Shown piece after piece: positions 12,904-24,899 of a stretch of 64,000 bases of DNA. The position numbers and the translations under genes were made by a program. The stretch lies in the NCBI RefSeq assembly GCF_932526225.1, contig NC_064043.1:4207501-4271500 (forward strand), written 5' to 3'. The notes under the pieces were generated by a model. The model was not told where the DNA came from and did not search any database. It saw only the letters and a program-made list of their open reading frames with translations. This stretch comes from Nematostella vectensis (taxonomy: Eukaryota; Cnidaria; Anthozoa; Actiniaria; Edwardsiidae). The first letter of the stretch is position 1. Each line of letters begins with the position of its first letter.

Positions 12904-13683
12904 TTGTTTGTTTTCGCCAGAACACGCGCATGCGCATACGTTATTCAGCACTGTCGGCTGTCAGTAAACCTAGCAAAAGGAGAGCGAGAGGAAAGCAAAT
13001 GGAGGAAATGCTTTGATGGGTTTCCATCACTTAGCAGTGTTATTACCTCGTGGCCAGTTGTCAAGGATGGAAGCGTGTTCAGACTTGAAACGATAACGAA
13101 TTTCCAAGAAAAAGAACAGGGCGATGCAGGGGGCAAAACGGTGTTTGCAGGGGAGCCGTCAAGAAACGAACGCAAACAAAGCCGTCATATAAGACGGAGT
13201 ACCTATGACATTCCGAGCGGCAGGGGTCTTCCCTACGAGGAACAGAAGAAAATACACCAGCGAGCTAAGACGAATGAAAGAGTCAATCCTTCAAACAGAA
13301 ACGTACTGGAGGGAATAAGTGAAACCAAGCAAACCTTTGATGTCTATGAGTTTCTAAAAGAGATGGAGCTTAATAGCGAAGTAGATGGCTTAGAAGACTC
13401 CCGTGATGCACGTAAATTGTCCGTCGAACAGTCCTCGAGTACAAGTGAACAAACGGCGGAGAAGAAACAAAGTGCATTTGATGTGTATGAGTTCCTGCGT
13501 GCTGAAGATGAGGCAGAAGTCGAAGAATTCAATGATATTTTAAACGAATATTTTGGAATGAATGCACGTGTGGAAAATATCACAAGTTCACGGCGTAGGA
13601 AAGGAAACAACGCAAAAAGTAGAAAGAATGCGGCAGATAAAATCCGGCGCTCGATCGGTTGGCCAAGTACCTGCGATATCTAG
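12904..13683 (+). CDS. Unrecognised exon with duplicated FDVYEFL motif
   Basis: A 259-codon open frame ends in a TAG. The frame's first codon is not ATG, and I see no in-frame ATG in the first two thirds, so it is probably a 3'-terminal exon entered through an upstream acceptor. The best support for a real protein is an internal repeat: (T/A)FDVYEFL(K/R) followed by an acidic stretch occurs twice (about residues 141-155 and 190-205). The C-terminus is basic (RRRKGNN, RKNAADKIRRS). It may be the end of the gene at 11.6-12.5 kb. No family is recognised. Confidence 0.42.
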   Translation: MFVFARTRACAYVIQHCRLSVNLAKGEREESKWRKCFDGFPSLSSVITSWPVVKDGSVFRLETITNFQEKEQGDAGGKTVFAGEPSRNERKQSRHIRRSTYDIPSGRGLPYEEQKKIHQRAKTNERVNPSNRNVLEGISETKQTFDVYEFLKEMELNSEVDGLEDSRDARKLSVEQSSSTSEQTAEKKQSAFDVYEFLRAEDEAEVEEFNDILNEYFGMNARVENITSSRRRKGNNAKSRKNAADKIRRSIGWPSTCDI

Positions 13684-14596
13684 AAGTTCTTGAAGTCCGA
13701 AAATAAAAAGGAAAAAAGGAAACAGAGAAGTGGAGTTCGAAAATGCATGAACGAGATTCAAGAATTCCTACGTCGACTTTAAGGCCACTTTCTTCCTAGA
13801 AAATAAGCAGACAAAGCAAAACAGTAAAGCAAGCATGCAATACGCATGTAAGCAAAGTTTTGAAAGGTCCTGACGAACCCTACCCATTTTCCTTTGAAAT
13901 TTCGGCAAAATTGTTGCCCCATAATTTGGTTTCATTTTTCACGAGTAACGTTTTACCAGTTATAGCTAAAGGTATTAAAATCCGACAATTTTGTTGTAGT
14001 TTCTCAAATTACTAGACTGTTTTTTACACACGGGTTTTGGCTTGTACAAATGTATGATATGTTCAGCGAGGTAGCCAGGGTTTTAAACAGGAGGGGGCCC
14101 AAAAGGGACTTTCAAGGCATCTTCTCCTGTATTTTAGATGTCTCATACATTTACTGTATTTTTGGCTGCTAAAAGGGAGGCCCTCCTTCCTTGGCCACCC
14201 CCCTGATGTTGAATCTAGCATCCGCACATACCTAATTATTTATCACCTCTATACATGAGCACTCTCTCGTACACTTAGGACTGACGTGTCGTTATTATTA
14301 TATGGAGGCTTATGAACTATATGGAAGAATATGAACTGCATACCGCGCCCATAGCAAAGCACAATTTATCAATTTTCGGTCATAAAGAATTGGAATTGAA
14401 TCAGCAATTTTGGCAATTTCTTTCTTGTAAACGGCTTTTTCTTGTAAATTGACCGTTTTTAATGAGAAGAACTAAAATATAACAGACAACGGGGTGTCCG
14501 ATGGACATTCTGTCAATTTCCTTGGTCGTTTTTCGGTAGATTGCCCTTTAAACTCTGGACGAGTTAAATAAGCTGTACAATAAATCGCAACGCTTT
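13684..14596. other. Intergenic, no gene seen
   Basis: AT-rich sequence with no exon-like open frame. It contains decayed-looking words but nothing I can name. Confidence 0.45.
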
Positions 14597-14741
14597 TGAG
14601 TGCAACCTCGATATAACGATATCCCCTGTATAACAATCCTTATTAAAGTCTCTGCCGGAAATTAAATGGAGAATCTCGATTTAACGATTTCTCGATACTT
14701 CTGAGCCTCTTGCTATATCATTATATCGAGGTTCCACTGTA
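14597..14741. mobile_element. pogo/Tigger-like MITE remnant
   Basis: AACCTCGATATAACGATAT at the left and, inverted, the same words at the right (TATATCGAGGTTCCACTGTA) frame about 110 bp. The right end reads TACAGTGGAACCTCGATATA on the other strand, the terminal word I associate with pogo/Tigger elements next to a TA target. The left terminus is worn. Confidence 0.6.
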
Positions 14742-15171
14742 TCATGAAAAAAACACGAATAAAATACAATGGGAGTAAAAGAGTTTGACAAAGATGTGTT
14801 TCTGGGAGGAAGTGAGACAGGTTTTTTTTAAAATCCTTGGATCCAGCTAAGAAAACGGAGCTGGAAAAAGACCATGGCAACCACATCTGCGAATGCTTCC
14901 ACACAAATTGCTTGCATATGACCCAGTTATCCTTCTCTATGAGTTATAGTGTGGGGGTGAGCTCCTTACGCTATGGACAAAACAAAAAAGCAAAAGTTAG
15001 AACGATAAAGAAGACATTAAGCTGTTACCTAAAAACAAAGTCGCATCTTGTTGTTACTGGCCAATAAAGTATTAAGTATGAGCTTGGGTTAAGCCAATCA
15101 CATAATAGCCTATTACTAGCCAATCAAGTAGTAGCCTGTTGACTGCCAATAAAAACACGTTACGTACCGAT

Positions 15172-15350
15172 CTCATCCTCAGAAGGCTCTTCCGTCTTTC
15201 TCCTTTTCAACAACCAAAAAATGAAAAATGGATTAATAGAATGAATGTAATGTACCAGTAACAAAACAAGATAAGAAGAAATTACCTTTCTTTCGCTAGT
15301 TTTTCCTCTTCAGCGACTCGCTCATCCATCTCAGGATTCATTGCATCTAT
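15172..15350 (-). CDS. Two possible small charged exons
   Basis: Minus-strand segments bounded by AG and GT encode MNPEMDERVAEEEKLAKER (about 15287-15348) and RKTEEPSEDEIG (about 15172-15206). They could be distant 3' exons of the histone deacetylase gene or belong to another gene. The evidence is only splice-site and frame plausibility. Confidence 0.25.
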
Positions 15351-15951
15351 AAAATAACATATACATGCTATTAAGTGTCTGCATCACAAAATAACATTCA
15401 CAAAAAAGCTGAGCTCCTTCTGCTTGTCCAACTTTTACTTGTAAAGACAAAGTGTCTCGAAAAAGCCTGGAAAACTGGAACAAGAACACTCGTATACCTG
15501 CAAGCGTGAGATTTTTCCAGAACTGCTTGTGAACATTCACAACATTGGATATAGACTTCAGTACACTGCAACAACAAAATCATTCGTCGCTTGAAACGAT
15601 TATAGAGCAATAGGTGAGCTTCTTCTCTCAGCAGCTTAAACACAATGAAGTGGACAACAACGAATGGAATAGAAGTGGATAACAATAAATCAGTGTTCAA
15701 ACACCGAAGGGATATTTTATTACCAACCCTCTCCACCCCCTCCCCCCTCACCTCAAGGGCTGATCAAGACCTACTCTTACCAAAAGCGTCCAGGTGTGGC
15801 TTTCCTGGTAATAATCCTACATGTACCAGTAACAATACAGGACATATATGTGAGTGCTAGGCCTGCCCCTGAAACACTTAACAAGAACCTATATGCGCCT
15901 ATATTAATCGATATATCTATATAACCTATACAGTATACCTACAGGGCTTCT

Positions 15952-16517
15952 GGAATTACGCGGAAAAAAACTCAAAATTACGCGGGATTCTTTGCTAAAT
16001 TACGCGGAAAATCAATCATAACGCGCTAAATTACGCGGGATCTTGCAATACATTTTTTTTTAAAAATCAAAATTTTGCGGGGTTCTTTACTGAATTACGC
16101 GCTAAATTACACGGAATATCAACTGTTACGCCCAAACTACATTTTGTACCGAAGGAAAGCACGAAATAACTTGAAAAGGTGATTTTTTTGCGTGAAAATA
16201 TCTTAGGCAAGTTTTCATTGGCTCCTAGCTACCAGCCTATAAAAAAGGTATTTTATTATTAGTCCTAGGCCTTCGCGGTTTAGCAAAGAACGCCTAGTCA
16301 TTTTATTTGTTTTCGAAATTCAGTTCGGAACATCGCACTCTTACGAAGAATATCTTTTTTTACGAGTAATAGAGGTAAGAACCCATCAGCTGTGCAATTA
16401 AATGTTTTGTCTTTCAAAAGTTAGCCAAATTACGCGGGATTACGCGGAAACTTGTGGATTACGCGGAAAAAGCCAAATTACGCGCTTCCGCACAAGCGCG
16501 TAATTCCAGAAGCCCTG
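15952..16517. mobile_element. hAT-like MITE, copy 1
   Basis: The element begins CAGGGCTTCTGGAATTACGC and ends with its inverse. Internally the words TTACGCG and AAATTACGCGG recur in both orientations. The flanks TACCTA and TATCTA are a plausible worn 6-bp duplication. There is no coding capacity. The CAGGG termini suggest a hAT-type non-autonomous element. A second copy lies at 31187-31809. Confidence 0.75.
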
Positions 16518-17253
16518 TATCTATAATAATGATAATATTTGCAGTAACACGATAGACTGAATTGCAGTCGGGGCCAGAAATGCTAATATATAATACATGA
16601 CTTACTTATAGGCTTCTATAAAGAGTATTTACACGTAGGAATATTTTTAAATACTCAATTTAAAAATTGTTTGGTCGTTCCATTCTTAACGTTTTTCTGT
16701 TGGTGAGGGTTTATCTTCATCAAGTTATAATTAAATGTTGATTTACCTTCCTCAAGTTATAATGACATGTCTGGTATCCTTATCAAGAACATATATGTTG
16801 TGGTTGGAAATTCATTTTGGTTGGAATTTTTACCAACCAGTTGGAAATTTTTCAACTAGTTAGAAATTTTACAACCAGTTGGAAATTCTCCAACCAGTGC
16901 AAAATCTGGAAGACCTCAAATGTACCAGGCATTCTTTTTTGATAAGTACGTTGGGGTTAGGGAATGGTTGGGTAAGACTTTGTTAAAATAAACTTCAAGT
17001 ATCTTTTGGTTAGGGTTAGGGTATGGTTGGGTAAGACTTTGTTAAAATAAACTTTACGTAACAAAACTGTGTAGAAGATATTTTTATTTAATTAATTGAT
17101 TTGGGCGCATTTCAATGCGTCATAGATGTTGGCCTTGCAAGCAACCTCCTTCCTGTCACTTGACCATACCTTCCCGTTGGCATAGGACCATTTCTTCCGT
17201 TTTATAGTATTTTCGTCGGCAGACGACAGAACTATTGAATCATCACTAATGCG

Positions 17254-17532
17254 CTACTTTTTTTGCTTTAAAAATTGTTTTGCTTTTTCATACAAACCAT
17301 CTTCAATGTAAAAATTGATTTCTGATTTTTTACTTTTGGTTTGGAGCTTCAATTCCGTAATCTTTTCTAGGAATAAAGCGCGGTCAACACACGGCACAAC
17401 TTCCTCCGCTATGATGATGTTTCGTTCAATGACAAACTCACTGTTTTTATACCTTTTCTTTGTCGAAAATCCCATTATTTCTGAACATGAACATGAGAGT
17501 TGAATAGCATTCTTTATTCGTACAATACGCAA
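17254..17532 (-). CDS. Small open frame inside the 1.9-kb transposon-like element
   Basis: 92 codons, ATG-initiated on the minus strand, Lys-rich (ends KAKQFLKQKK). It contains KKRYKNSEFVIERNIII and a Cys-rich start (SCSCSE). I do not recognise it. Its place between the inverted ends suggests a transposon-borne or captured fragment, possibly decayed. Confidence 0.3.
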   Translation of the reverse strand: MRIVRIKNAIQLSCSCSEIMGFSTKKRYKNSEFVIERNIIIAEEVVPCVDRALFLEKITELKLQTKSKKSEINFYIEDGLYEKAKQFLKQKK

Positions 17533-18219
17533 TGGATTTTAGTACAATGTAACTTTCCTCGTTCTAGTAATGACTTTTAGAACAATTGATATGGAGAACT
17601 AATTACTATCATATTTTCCGAGTAATGACCTTTAGCACAATCGAAATGTCTAATTAATTAAAAACATTTTCTATAGGTTCTTGTTCCAGCGGTACATTTC
17701 ATAAACATCGGCTTCTTCACAAGAGAGAATGTTACACAAAATCGAGTAATTACGATGCCACGAAGAGGACAAAAAATAATTATTCAAGAGAAATAAAAGA
17801 ACACTATTATTGCTCTAATTATTGTGCAGTCTTACATGTCAGTCATTTAATACCCGCTTTCGCACCTATCTTGAGTTACGTTCGACAAAAGTGCGTAATT
17901 TTAGACTCCTCCGAAGCCGCCAGGTCCAAGTCACGCAGAGCTTTTACGTACGCAATTTTAGAATACGAAACATCTATTTAAGCCCTATACAGGTTCTGGC
18001 ATGTTTTCAAACGTTGTAAATTCATTGTAATGGCAGCACAGTTAGTCTTTTGTGATATTTTTTGCTTTTTATCCACAAAAGTTTGCACTACGCTCGTGAA
18101 AAGATTTGAAGTCTCTGTTTCACGTTAATACGCATGCGTGCATTTATAACAAGCGTGACGTAAGGCGCGTCATGAATATTACAATAAAGCAAGATTTAAT
18201 CGCTCATCTTTCGTCACAA

Positions 18220-18292
18220 GCCTTAGTGGTCAAGTGGTAAGGGCTACTGACTTCGGAGCGAAAGGTTGAGGGTTCGAATCACGGTAAGGTAA
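18220..18292 (+). tRNA. tRNA-like sequence (tRNA relic or SINE head)
   Basis: It contains an intact RNA polymerase III A box (TGGTCAAGTGG) and B box (GGTTCGAATCA) at normal tRNA spacing. A 5-bp outer pairing (CCTTA at 18221, TAAGG at 18285) is followed by an A-rich tail. The T stem pairs poorly and the anticodon arm is not canonical, so it is more likely a tRNA-derived SINE or pseudogene than a working tRNA. Confidence 0.45.
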
Positions 18293-18712
18293 GAAAAAAA
18301 ATGTAAATTAGACACAGGTAACTCACTTAGTAGGGTAATGAATAAATAGATAAGTAAGAGTGTAGAAAGTAGAGTGGTGGGAGAGGAGAGAGAGGGAAAG
18401 GAGAGCAGGTGTAGGGGAGTGGTGTGTTTTGTTCTTTTTTTTGATACCCACTAAAAATCCAAGCCCCTGTTTTATTAATGAGCCTCCCAAAATATAATCC
18501 CTTTTAGAATGACAGATAACCACAATTTGAAAAATTTCCACTGGTTTGAAAATTTTCAGCTGGTTGTAAAATTACCAACCAGTTGAAAAATTTTCAACTA
18601 GTTGAGAAAAATTTCCAACTAAGATAAATTTCCAACCACAACATATACATATTCAGGTTCCCTGATACCCATACCAAACAAGTCTAGGTGTGGCGTTTTG
18701 TGCTGGTCCTAC

Positions 18713-21700
18713 CTCTGACATGGCACCATTGGGCCATCAAGGCGAGGGCATGGGTCCCCAAGCAAGGTGGACGTGCAACTGCACATGGACTCAGCAACTG
18801 ATGTAATGTTATATCCACCCTGTAGAACAAAAAGCAGAAATGCTAGTATTGCCCCTTAAATAATGTATTTCCAATGTTGTGACCTTTTAGTGAACCCTTA
18901 TTTTAATGGACCCTGAGGATGGCGGATTAATAAAGGCGGCAGAGGTAAAGAGTATTATACATGAGATAGCAGTGAGGGACACACCTCCAGAATGACCACC
19001 ACTTTGCCACCAGCCAAACTCATCAGCATGTTCGTCAGATGGCAGTAACCTTCAGGGGTGATGTCGCAGTATCCCTTGGGGTCCCCTCTTGCTGAGTCAA
19101 ATCCAGCAGAGACCAATACAATATCCGGATCAAACTAAAACAGAATGCAAACAATCCTCTCATACTTCTATAGGGAATATTAAATAGAGGAAAAGTATGT
19201 GGAACCTGGATATAACGATATATAAACATAGGAAAATTGCAATATACTGTATAGCCTATATCCAGGACTCAAGTTAGAACAAGGTCCAAGGTTTTGTAAA
19301 GATGAAGTGCTGGTTATGCACTGTACCTCATATGCAATGGGAAGCAAAATTTGCTGAAAAGCAGCTATGTAGTCAGCATCACCAATATGGCTCTAGTTAA
19401 AAAAAAAGCAACATGAGACACAAAGACCAATATGGCGCTGTCTGATAAGCAATCAATATCAGACACCAAATAAAGACAAATTATGGCTCTAAGTTAATAA
19501 ACCAACAACCTGAGGCACAAGGACCAGTTTGGCTCTTAATAAACCAATTACAAGAGACACAAGGACCTATATGATGAATATCGGACACACAAACACCAAA
19601 TAAAGACCAATTATGGCTCTGAGCTAATAAACCATCAACATGAGGCACAAGGACCAGTTTGGCTCTTAATAAACCAATTACAAGAGACACAAGGACCTAT
19701 ATGATGAATATCAGACACAAACACCAAATAAAGACCAATTATGGCTCTGAGCTAATAAACCATCAACAATGGACACAAGTACCTACAGTATATGATGTTA
19801 TATGATAAACCAACAGCATGGGAAAGAAAGAGCCTTGAAACGAGAAGATGTGTTCTCACCTTATTCCATGGGACATTGACGTTAAATCCTTTGCCCTGCC
19901 CTTTACCAACAATATCGTAATTGGCTTGTGCAGAGAATGGATAGAAGTTTGCATGATCATAACGATGAAGAGAAAAGTAGAGAACACTGAAAAAAAAAAA
20001 AGAATCACAAAATAAGGTAACAGATTTAATAAACCTGTGGATAACTGCCTTAACGTTAAATCCTTTGCCCTGCCCTTTACCAACAATATCGTAATTGGCT
20101 TGTGCAGAGAATGGATAGAAGTTTGCATGATCATAACGATGAAGAGAAAAGTAGAATAAGGTAACAGATTTAATAAACCTGTGGATAACTGCCTTAAACT
20201 ATGTGTCACCTTGGATCAGACTCAAAAAGATTTTGCGTTCCATTGCCGTGATGTATATCCCAGTCGACAATTAAAATCCTGAAATTTGACAAAGCAAAAT
20301 GTTTGCTCTACTTGTCCATTGATTTGCTCGACATGGGCCACAATAGAAATCATAATTATCATTACAAACCTTTGCATCCCCCATCTTTGCTGAGCAAGCT
20401 TTGCAGCAATGGCAACGTTATTGAAAAAACAATACCCCATAGCAGAGTCAGCATCAGCATGGTGTCCTGGTGGTCTGAGAAAAAAGAGTTGATTAATGTA
20501 AATACTGTGTTTGCTTGACTGCAGGAATTGCTACTTAGACTTGTAGCAAGATGCACCACAAGGAAGTATATACTGCCGTTTATAATCTAGTGCAGCACCT
20601 ACAGAAGAGTTCATTCCTTATACATAAAAGAATTGAGATATACACCAATACTCCATGTACTTTCCCTAAACTGACTGCATATATGAAATCCTTTGTAAGA
20701 GATTGTGTGGCAAGAGTTGCTTCATTAGGTTAGGGTAACTGATAAACCTCTTAACAAGTTTTGTCTAGGTATAAAAGCCCCTGAAGGATTACAATAAATG
20801 TGCTATATGGTGTCAGAAGTGGGATTTCAAACCATAACTTCACTTTTATAAAACATTGATATCTAAGTTAATAAAACAAAAGGAAATAAAGTCTACTACT
20901 AATATACTTACCTTACTATTGCTACAGCATTTTGAACCTGTTAAGAGAAAATATATTTATACTGGTCACAGGCAGAGTGAACAATAACTTTCTTTTGAAA
21001 ATTTGACCAGTCTTTTCGGAGTTTGTTTTTAAGATTTTCAAAGTATCTTTTAATGTTTTACACAATTATATGTACCTTATTAGTGGCTACATGTTCCACT
21101 GCAGCTAAGGTGCAGCCACATGACAACAGAGCGCAGTCATAAACATCCTTTAGATAAGAGAGATATTTTATATTGTATATTTGATCTATGCTAAAAATCA
21201 TTTTGTACAGTACAACAATATAATATCATAAATAAAATCCTGATACTGATATGAAAAAGAGTCTGTAGGGCCCATTAATCAAACCATTCACATATACATT
21301 ACAATGGCTATATGATGATGACAACAAAGAAAACATATTAAAGACCATTAGTTGAAAAGCCTTAATAAGAATAAGAAGGAAATGTTAAAAGCTAGCAAAA
21401 AGCTAAAATGCATGTGTGAGTAACTTGAATTAAGGTGTTGGAAGTCACTGGACATGTGCTTTAGTGCTTAAGTGTGCGCTGGACCAAAAATGGTGTGTTT
21501 CATGGTGTCATTATGACAAAAGGTGTTTCAAAAAAAGATAAGAAATCTGCCCTTGCTGTATTGTTGATATCTTATTCCTGAATTTCATTGCTTAATGTTG
21601 ACCTAACACCTCACCAGTCACAAGTGTGTAAGATTTTCACAGAGCATTTTGAGAGTTTTTGTGATGAGGATTTTATTACCCCACTATAATAATGTGCTTC

Positions 21701-24452
21701 TTTTTCATCTTCAATTGTGTCCATCTCACCCTTCTTGGCAAGCTCCGCAAGAGACATCGTTTGTGTAGCTTTCATGTCACAGACATGACTCTCACTAAAA
21801 ACACACCACAATGATGAGGCATTGGCAGGGGAAAAGTCACTTCTCATGATGTGAATCATGATGTGAAATCATGCATTGTGTTACAGTTTATGTATGGTGG
21901 AAAGGTTACCAAGGTAAAAAATGCTCACAATTTTGTGGGTGAGTAAGATGAGGAGGTTAGAAAATAGAGGTTAAACTTGACTATTATGTATCAGGTTATA
22001 ATATAATTTTCAAATTTTTATCTTGTTGTCATCATCATCATCATAACTATCATTTTTATCATCACTGCCATCATCAACATTCTCAGAATCATTTAACCAG
22101 GATAAGAAAGTTGCTTTCTTTGTCATCTCAAGCTACATCCATAATGCTCAAACCTGCCTCACCTTACTCATATAAATGGAATCATACTCCTCCCCAAGAT
22201 TAAACAGGTCTCTAGGCTTCATGTCCTTAGTGCTTTTCATTTTGTCAATATGCTCTTTGCTGCCAAATAGAAACAAAAACTCTGCTTAGAGATGTGGGAG
22301 AAGTGGGATGCTGACAAGCCCGGGTAGAGGATGGAAATATGTTAACAACATAATAGACCAACTTCCCAATATTCACTATCTCTAGACTTGGAAAAAGAAG
22401 CCATGTGATGCCCGGCATCTTCTCCAAACCCTCTGAATGAGTAGGACAAAAATGATTACCTGTGTAAACACAGGAGGTCTTCCTCAGTTGCATGCCGAGA
22501 CTAGAAAAACAAAAAGAAACAAATTTAGTCATGTATATCTTACTGATTTGGATAATTCTTCTTATTTAGTGACAGTAATGTGTTGTGTTTCTTTGTTACT
22601 TCACAAGTGCGTTACAGGAAAGCGATATGACTGCATTCAATAAATCCATCTTGGTTGCTTCCATGATCTACATTTATTATGACTTGCCATGGTAAACTAG
22701 CCTAATCAATTTTTACTGAAATTTTAAATACATTTACTTACTGGAATTTTGTAGCATCTGTCCAAAAGACCATACTCCTTGTGTTTTTCATAAGGACGAC
22801 CTATTCTATCGGGAACCTCTGAATGATTTCTAAAACAATAAAAAAGTTGGATGAATCCACCATATTGGTTTGTCAATCATGTAGCTTTTATCCATATGAA
22901 AAAAGAAAACAAACAACACACATTCAATACCAAATTATGGCAAAAAAATTCAAATCAAATTGTCAAATAGTACATATTTTTTAATTGATAAATAAAACAA
23001 GAGTATAGTTAGGGTTAATGTGGGGAGAGAACTTGCAGCCCCATTTGACTCCATTTCTGAATCATGTTAACGGCTGATGTATTTAGTGTATCTTCACCAA
23101 GGCATTAGACACATAGTATCATAATATTAACACTTCATATAATGAACAAATTAAGGTATTAATATAAACATACTTATCCCAGATGTTAACATGTCTCTTC
23201 ATACGATCATCATATACCAATCCAGTCCTGTGGTTTTAATAGAAATTTTAGGTAAGTCTAAGCTGGCATACAGCTTTATCAGATGATCAAACAACAAAAG
23301 GTATTTCTTCTAAATCTATCCCCCATCCTTTCAGCTATTAAGCAAAAGAACACATTGCTTTTACCTCTCTTTAGCTGGCCATGGCCTGACCTCATCATTC
23401 AATGACTGTAACAAAAAAAAAGGTTAGATAAATTTCCCCCACTCTTGAAAATAAACTCTACACTCCATCCTCAATTGTTGACAACCTACATTAGCAATCA
23501 TATTATTGTTGCTCCAGCAACAATTTTCTCTCAACAACTGCATATTGTAAATTTTAAATTGGTTACCCAGCTTATTGCTCTAACATAAATATTTCCTATT
23601 GACCATCCAGCTGATAGTCCAACTAGAAGCCAGACACACCAGCCATTGGTAGCTTGTTTGATTCTTTCCCAAATGATCCTTCACTTCATGTGCATCATTC
23701 AGCAAGTAAAAAAACTTTTAAAAAAACTGGCAAGAGTACACATCCATATGTCTTTAACCCTGATTATGGTGAAATTGACCCAATGAACCTGATTTCATCA
23801 TATATATTGTATAGGTGATAAGATCAACATACATATGGTTCAAGCTACTGAGTGTTTCTCCTGATATAATAAAAGATTATCTCACCAAATTTGCAAGCTC
23901 TCCAGCTAGACCACTCTGTGGCTTCTCTTCTAAACCTGAAAAAACGTCAGTCATATTGACACTGAGTGCTAAGTACCTCATGTGAGGCGGGGGTCTCGAG
24001 AATTACCATATTTCTGCAGTGCTGTGACAGGGGGTGAGGGACTGGGGGCATATGACCTATCTGTGCCCTCAATATTTTCTTAATTATTCTATATTGTGCC
24101 CCTCCAATATTTCAAAGCTTGCTACGGCACTGTTCTGGAGACATCACCTCTTTCTATAATACATATAAGTTAAGTTAACAAAATATGTATTCTATGTTGA
24201 GCTATATTTCTATAATATAGATGGCAGAACTGCCCTCAACTGTTAAGAGTAACCTCGATGGCATCATTATTGCATTTGTTTTGAGAATCCCTCTCGATCA
24301 GACATTATTTATACTTAAGTCATCAAGTCCAGAAAGAAAAAGTATATAAGTATTGTCCGAACCAGTTAAAAACATTTAGCAAGTGTAAGATAAGTAAAGC
24401 TATACGACATATAGTGCTACTTACAATTCGTCTCATCCTTTGAATTCTCCAT
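18713..24452 (-). CDS. Class IIb histone deacetylase (HDAC6/10-like)
   Basis: Fifteen minus-strand exons join in frame: 24452-24425 (ATG), 23935-23886, 23406-23366, 23227-23174, 22829-22742, 22500-22460, 22259-22163, 21147-21076, 20937-20912, 20474-20370, 20278-20210, 19986-19860, 19392-19327, 19134-18985, 18819-18713. Zn-dependent deacetylase hallmarks are [20 protein letters not shown] (catalytic His-His), [11 protein letters not shown] (zinc Asp/His), [13 protein letters not shown] (zinc Asp) and LEGGYN (Tyr loop). The wording ([22 protein letters not shown]) is closest to class IIb HDACs. It would remove acetyl groups from lysines of histones or cytosolic proteins such as tubulin. One catalytic domain is present; I do not see a zinc-finger ubiquitin-binding domain. 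The frame is open at the last donor (18713), so 3' exons are missing here or lie far left. Confidence 0.9.
19400..19800. repeat. Tandem repeats in an HDAC intron
   Basis: About 125-bp units containing AATAAACCA, GACACAAGGACC, CAAATAAAGACCAATTATGG and CTCTGAGCTAATAAACCA recur two to three times. The repeat is purely intronic. Confidence 0.75.
20054..20196 (-). pseudogene. Duplicated copy of HDAC exon 12 without a splice acceptor
   Basis: This block repeats 19879-20053 (exon 12 plus flanking intron) almost exactly, but lacks about 32 bp that in the working copy hold the start of the exon, the CAG acceptor and the polypyrimidine tract. Its last codons are also lost (it reads [10 protein letters not shown] where exon 12 reads [10 protein letters not shown]). 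It should be skipped by the spliceosome. Confidence 0.8.
21700..21797 (-). other. Candidate duplicated or alternative HDAC exon 7
   Basis: After an acceptor at 21796-21798 (TTTTTAG), the minus strand encodes [20 protein letters not shown], which resembles the exon 7 product [20 protein letters not shown]. It sits between exons 7 and 8. A donor is possible after AAGAAGG (GTGAGA). Whether it is used instead of exon 7, or is a relic, cannot be told from sequence. Confidence 0.4.
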
Positions 24453-24617
24453 GATCGCACTTTCTCAATAATCTACACTCGGCAAACTGGTTTGACCAAG
24501 CAATATGCAGGCTTCCTGCTTTAAAAAAGAACGTCAAATCCCATTGGTGTTTGGCCCCTCTTGGTACCTGGAGATTAACCAATTGAATTCTTTGTTAGTT
24601 CGTAGATTCCACTAACC

Positions 24618-24687
24618 TGGGTAGGGTACCAGAGGCTCCGAGCTTCGCGTAGACAACGTTGTCGCTCGGAGCCTCTGGTACCCAGGG
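24618..24687. repeat. Inverted repeat (hairpin) upstream of the HDAC gene
   Basis: GGTACCAGAGGCTCCGAGC and its exact inverse GCTCGGAGCCTCTGGTACC flank about 20 bp. It lies in the divergent HDAC/CLC promoter interval and may be a small foldback element. Confidence 0.8.
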
Positions 24688-24899
24688 AAATATTCCATGT
24701 AAATACCAGGAAAGCTAAGACCTACCGGTAGTTATTACTAAATGACGGAAAATAGCCAAGTTTTTTTAGCAGTAAAGAAAACCGGTTTCAAACTTTCTTT
24801 TCACTTTTTGGCGCGTGTTTCGCTGTGTACTTCATACGAAATATCTTAACGGGAACCGCGCAAAGCCTGGGGTAGCAGCCGAATGAAGGTGATGCGACC

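Larger units (their letters stand above)
16788..18655. mobile_element. 1.9-kb DNA transposon-like element with subrepeated inverted ends
   Basis: The left end (ATATGTTGTGGTTGGAAATT, then several AACCAGTTGGAAATT units to about 16915) is matched in inverse orientation at 18535-18655 (units AACCAGTTGAAAAATT, then AATTTCCAACCACAACATAT). The interior holds a short open frame (17254-17532, minus), a TTAGGGTATGGTTGGGTAAGACTTTGTTAAAATAAACTT duplication near 16960-17050 and a tRNA-like sequence at 18220. The superfamily is not identified. Confidence 0.6.
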
